From: CAYMPH01 sp964392365
GTDB lineage: Bacteria; Spirochaetota; UBA4802; UBA5550
NCBI GenBank assembly: GCA_964392365.1
Contig: CAYMPH010000008.1
Span: 1-64,000, forward strand
Reading direction: 5' to 3'
Length of the DNA: 64,000 nt
Positions 60,712 to 64,000 of the stretch are shown here, one piece after another. Position numbers and translations under genes: made by a program. A model generated the notes under the pieces. That model was not told the origin of the DNA. It did not search any database and saw only the letters and a program-made list of their open reading frames with translations. How positions within the stretch are numbered: the stretch's first letter is position 1; each line of letters begins with the position of its first letter.

Positions 60712-63700
60712 ATGTCTATATCTGATATATCAATAAAAAATCCTGTGTTTGCATGGATGCTTATGGCAGGGCTGATATTTTTTGGGGGGATTTCCGTCCT
60801 CAGAATGGGCGTTTCCCAGATGCCTGATGTTGATTTCCCGGTAGTTAATATTGATGTTATTTATGAGGGCGCATCTCCTGAAATAATTGAAACTGATGTT
60901 GTTGATATTATAGAAGATGCAGTAATGAGCGTCGAGGGTATAGTTAATCTAAGTTCAGTTTCTAAAAACGGCGGCGGTTCAGTAACGGTTGAACTTGAAA
61001 TAAACAGGGATGTTGATATTGCTGTTCAGGAAATTACTTCCAAACTCGCCCAGGCTCAGAGAAATCTTCCCAAAGATATGGATCCTCCGATAGTATCAAA
61101 AAGAAATCCTGAGGATTTTCCAATCATGTGGCTTGCTTTAACTTCAGACAGGCCTGATAAGGAGACAATGGATTTCGCAAGAAATAATCTTCAGGCCAAG
61201 TATCAGACAATTCCAGGTGTTTCAGATGTCAGGTTAGGCGGATATACTGACAGGAATTTAAGAATCTGGGTTGATCTGGAAAAACTTCAGAAATATGAAC
61301 TTTCAATAGATGATATTATAAATACAATAGGCAAGGAGCACGTTGAAGTTCCGGGCGGTAAAGTTTCCTCTTCAAGCAAAGAGCTTGTAATAAGATCTCT
61401 CGGTGAAGCCGAGACCCCGAAATCTCTTGAGGAGCTTCCCATAAATTCACGTGGCGCACTTCCGATATATACAAAAATTCTGCTTAAAGATGTTGCAAAG
61501 GTTGAAGATGGTCTTGCAGATATATATGCAAGAACCCGTTTGAACGGCAAGCCTGCTGTAGGCTTTGGAATAATGAAACAGAGAAAAACAGATGCGATTG
61601 AAATTGCAAAGGATGTCAGAAAACTTACAGCAGAACTGAATACGAAAATGCCTCAGGGTTACAACATCCAGGTTTCAAGCGACATGACAAGCTTTATCAA
61701 GGATTCAACAGATGAGCTTATGTTTAATCTTATTTTATCCGCATTATTAACAGGTATTGTCTGCTATTTGTTTTTAGGATCATTATCATCAACAGTTAAT
61801 ATTCTTCTCGCAATTCCCACATCAATTATGGGATCTTTTATAATAATATATTTTCTGGGATTTACATTAAATACATTTACCCTGCTTGCACTTTCCCTCG
61901 CAATAGGCGTGGTTGTAGATGACGCTATCATGGTACTGGAAAACATTTCCCGATTCAGGGAAAACGGGGAAGGGAAAATTTTAGGTGCGATGAAAGGAGC
62001 AAACCAGATAGCATTTGCAGCTCTTGCAGCAAGCCTTGCAGTTATAGCAATTTTTCTTCCGGTTGCATTTATGAAGGGAATTATCGGTAAATATTTCCTA
62101 CAGTTCGGAATCACAATATCAGTTGCTGTGGGCCTATCACTTCTTGAAGCCCTTACGCTTACTCCAATGAGATGTTCACAGTTTCTTGATATTTCAGATA
62201 AACCCGGCTTTGCAACTAGGATTGTAAACAGTATTTTTAAATCTTTTTCTTCCTCCTATTCAAAAGCTCTGGGTTATGCCCTGAATAACAGGTGGCAGAT
62301 TATTATAATATCTCTTGTTTTATTTGCAGGTTCGCTGTTTTTTTTAATTGCGATTCCAAAAGAATTTGTTCCGGCTCAGGATCAGAGCATGTTCGTTCTC
62401 AGAATCAAAACTACACCTGGATCATCTTTTGAACGGACAGATTCACTTACAAAAAAAGTTGAGGAATATATTTCAAAAAAACCTGAAGTTCTGAGGTATT
62501 ACTCAAGTGTCGGAAGCGTTATGGGAACCTCTGAAACAAACACGGGAATGCTGTTCATTACCATGAAAGAATATAAAAACAGGCCTGTTAATAAAGAAAA
62601 GGGAAGACCTCTTAAGCAGTTTGAATTCGCCCAGTCAATCAGAAAAGATCTCAACAGTATTTCAAAAGATTTAAAAGTAATGTATCAGGATCTTTCAACA
62701 AGAGGTTTTACAGTATCAAGAGGTTATCCTGTTGAAATAATAATCCGCGGAGAAAAATGGGAAAAACTTACTGAATACACTTCCAAAATTATGGAGGAAA
62801 TGCAGAAGAGCGGTACTACAGTTGATGTTGATTCGAACTATACTCTCGGACAGCTTGAAGTGAGAATTTTTCCTGACAGAAAAGCTGCGGAACAGCGCGG
62901 TGTGAGCATGCTTAGTATCGGAAATACCATCAGCGCATATATGGGCGGGAAGAAAATTGGAAAATTTACTGATTCAGGCCACAGGTATGATATAAGGGTT
63001 TCACTGAAAGAGGAAGACCGCAGGAAAATTCAAAATATTAAAGAACTTTATGTTAGAAACAACAGGGGCGAACTTGTCAGGATTTCAGATGTTGTAAAAA
63101 TTGAAGAAAAAATGGCGCTTCTTTCCATAACACGTTTAAACAGGGAAAGGGCTATAACAATATTTGCAAATCCGGGTCAGGGTTTAGCACAGCAGGATGC
63201 TATTGATGCAACAATGAAGATAGCTGAAAAAATTCTTCCTAAAGGCTACTATGCTGATTTGACCGGTTCTGCAAAAACTTCAAGTGATTCATTTAAAAGC
63301 CTGATATTTGCTCTTATACTCGGAATTATTGTTTCTTATATGATTCTTGCCAGCCAGTTCAACAGTTATATACATCCATTTACAATTCTGCTGGCTCTGC
63401 CGTTCAGTTTTTCCGGAGCTATATTTGCTCTTGCCATAACAGGAAAGACGATTAACCTTTTCAGTTTTATCGGCATCATTCTTCTTATGGGACTGGTAAA
63501 GAAAAATTCCATACTGCTTGTTGAATTTACTAATCAGCTCCGCGATCAGGGAATGAATGCGAAAGAAGCACTTATGAAAGCATGCCCTATCAGGCTCAGG
63601 CCGATATTAATGACAACACTTGCTACAATTGCAGCAGCAATACCTCCGGCAATTTCAATTGGTCCAGGATCTGAATCAAGGATTCCAATGGCAGTAGCAG

Positions 63701-63852
63701 TTCTTGGAGGTATGATTGTATCAACACTTCTTACTTTGCTGGTTGTACCAAGTGCGTATAGTCTGTTTAGCGGAATTGAAAAGAAACAATACAACGAAGA
63801 GTCACATAAAATCCCTAAAGGCGGCGGATCTTCAAGCAAGCAGGCATTTTAA
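60712..63852 (+). CDS. RND family efflux permease (AcrB/MdtBC-like)
   Basis: The 1046-residue protein has the normal RND length and duplicated layout of 12 membrane helices with two large periplasmic loops. Landmarks are the N-terminal SIKNPVFAWMLMAGLIFFGG, the proton-relay aspartate pair in GVVVDDAIMVLENISRF near residue 405, the second-half helix FSFIGIILLMGLVKKNSILLV region, and the closing PIRLRPILMTTLATIAAAIP. The substrate type is probably hydrophobic or amphiphilic compounds, by family. A periplasmic adaptor (MFP) gene, required by tripartite pumps, is absent between the TolC gene and this one and in the 18 bases before the next gene. Confidence 0.94.
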   Translation: MSISDISIKNPVFAWMLMAGLIFFGGISVLRMGVSQMPDVDFPVVNIDVIYEGASPEIIETDVVDIIEDAVMSVEGIVNLSSVSKNGGGSVTVELEINRDVDIAVQEITSKLAQAQRNLPKDMDPPIVSKRNPEDFPIMWLALTSDRPDKETMDFARNNLQAKYQTIPGVSDVRLGGYTDRNLRIWVDLEKLQKYELSIDDIINTIGKEHVEVPGGKVSSSSKELVIRSLGEAETPKSLEELPINSRGALPIYTKILLKDVAKVEDGLADIYARTRLNGKPAVGFGIMKQRKTDAIEIAKDVRKLTAELNTKMPQGYNIQVSSDMTSFIKDSTDELMFNLILSALLTGIVCYLFLGSLSSTVNILLAIPTSIMGSFIIIYFLGFTLNTFTLLALSLAIGVVVDDAIMVLENISRFRENGEGKILGAMKGANQIAFAALAASLAVIAIFLPVAFMKGIIGKYFLQFGITISVAVGLSLLEALTLTPMRCSQFLDISDKPGFATRIVNSIFKSFSSSYSKALGYALNNRWQIIIISLVLFAGSLFFLIAIPKEFVPAQDQSMFVLRIKTTPGSSFERTDSLTKKVEEYISKKPEVLRYYSSVGSVMGTSETNTGMLFITMKEYKNRPVNKEKGRPLKQFEFAQSIRKDLNSISKDLKVMYQDLSTRGFTVSRGYPVEIIIRGEKWEKLTEYTSKIMEEMQKSGTTVDVDSNYTLGQLEVRIFPDRKAAEQRGVSMLSIGNTISAYMGGKKIGKFTDSGHRYDIRVSLKEEDRRKIQNIKELYVRNNRGELVRISDVVKIEEKMALLSITRLNRERAITIFANPGQGLAQQDAIDATMKIAEKILPKGYYADLTGSAKTSSDSFKSLIFALILGIIVSYMILASQFNSYIHPFTILLALPFSFSGAIFALAITGKTINLFSFIGIILLMGLVKKNSILLVEFTNQLRDQGMNAKEALMKACPIRLRPILMTTLATIAAAIPPAISIGPGSESRIPMAVAVLGGMIVSTLLTLLVVPSAYSLFSGIEKKQYNEESHKIPKGGGSSSKQAF

Positions 63853-63870
63853 ATTTTTATCCATATCAAT

Positions 63871-64000
63871 TTAAAGCCTGCAGTTTAAAATTTCTGTTTC
63901 AAGAATAGCAGTTGCTCCGATTTCAGCAAGCTGATCCATTACCCTGACGATCTCATTTTTTTTAACCATCACCTTAACTGCAGCCCAGCCTTTTTCATCG
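63871..64000 (-). CDS. hisG: ATP phosphoribosyltransferase, C-terminal end only (window-truncated)
   Basis: The minus strand at the window edge encodes 43 codons ending in TAA at 63871-63873. The translation (DEKGWAAVKVMVKKNEI, then VRVMDQLAEIGATAILETEI and NCRL) matches the regulatory C-terminal domain of long-form HisG, which binds histidine for feedback inhibition and ends characteristically in N-C-R-L in many lineages. The catalytic part lies outside the window. It is convergent with the RND gene, with an 18-base gap. Confidence 0.85.
   Translation of the reverse strand, partial: DEKGWAAVKVMVKKNEIVRVMDQLAEIGATAILETEILNCRL

Noticed and set aside
1..64000. CRISPR arrays, tRNA or rRNA genes, intact insertion sequences
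   Set aside because: None seen: no regularly spaced direct repeats, no cloverleaf or rRNA-like stretches recognised, and no transposase reading frame.

Overview
The window is AT-rich (intergenic DNA especially) and densely coded. Envelope genes (RND pump with a TolC-type channel, outer-membrane barrel, LysM/M23 peptidase, bactofilin) indicate a Gram-negative-type cell. A methylene-THF reductase/heterodisulfide-reductase-like gene set, a membrane pyrophosphatase and a membrane Fe-S oxidoreductase indicate an anaerobic, ferredoxin- and flavin-based redox economy. I could not assign a phylum from sequence alone; an uncultured anaerobe, possibly Spirochaetota or another deep-branching Gram-negative lineage, fits best.

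Layout. 1-9.2 kb (+): a housekeeping run of pnp (5' end outside the window), an M16 peptidase, bactofilin, LysM-M23 peptidase, glyS, a hexapeptide acyltransferase, then a HEAT-repeat protein and a P-loop kinase. 9.2-12.7 kb (-): membrane protein, outer-membrane protein, PgeF/YfiH-type protein, PHP-family histidinol phosphatase and an unknown protein, mostly overlapping end to start. 12.8-18.7 kb (-): gltD and gltB, a complete NADPH-type glutamate synthase. 19.0-33.4 kb (+), divergent from gltB: the centrepiece, a ten-gene run of mvhD-like, metF, three split glutamate-synthase-like genes, hdrC, hdrB, a giant fused hdrA, a second mvhD, and metV. 33.8-35.5 kb: an orphan FMN glutamate-synthase-like gene.

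The ten-gene run looks like a MetFV-HdrABC-MvhD methylene-THF reductase module (known from acetogens such as Moorella) with a ferredoxin-domain glutamate synthase inserted in its middle. The gltB/mvhD intergenic region and the promoter of the orphan glutamate-synthase-like gene each carry two copies of the same dyad (TTACA-N4-TGTAA type). Spacing is nearly identical, and a TTGAC element follows the second copy at the same offset. I infer one regulator controlling nitrogen assimilation and one-carbon/electron-bifurcation genes.

35.6-44.4 kb is accessory: a small Cys-rich secreted protein, HAD phosphatase, acyl-CoA dehydrogenase, C10-type cysteine peptidase, a secreted unknown, a GNAT, a tandem pair of large acyltransferases resembling N-myristoyltransferase, and an alpha/alpha-toroid protein. 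44.6-52.4 kb: DUF4234 and zinc-ribbon/DUF4389 membrane proteins, a YgiQ radical SAM protein, YjbQ and a DinG/XPD-like helicase, separated by several palindromic or MITE-like repeats. 52.5-57.1 kb (-): membrane pyrophosphatase and an EMO/HdrD-like membrane Fe-S oxidoreductase. 57.5-64 kb: metX-metW, a TolC/RND efflux pair without an adaptor gene, and the C-terminal end of hisG on the minus strand at the window edge. I saw no tRNA, rRNA, CRISPR array or intact transposase.
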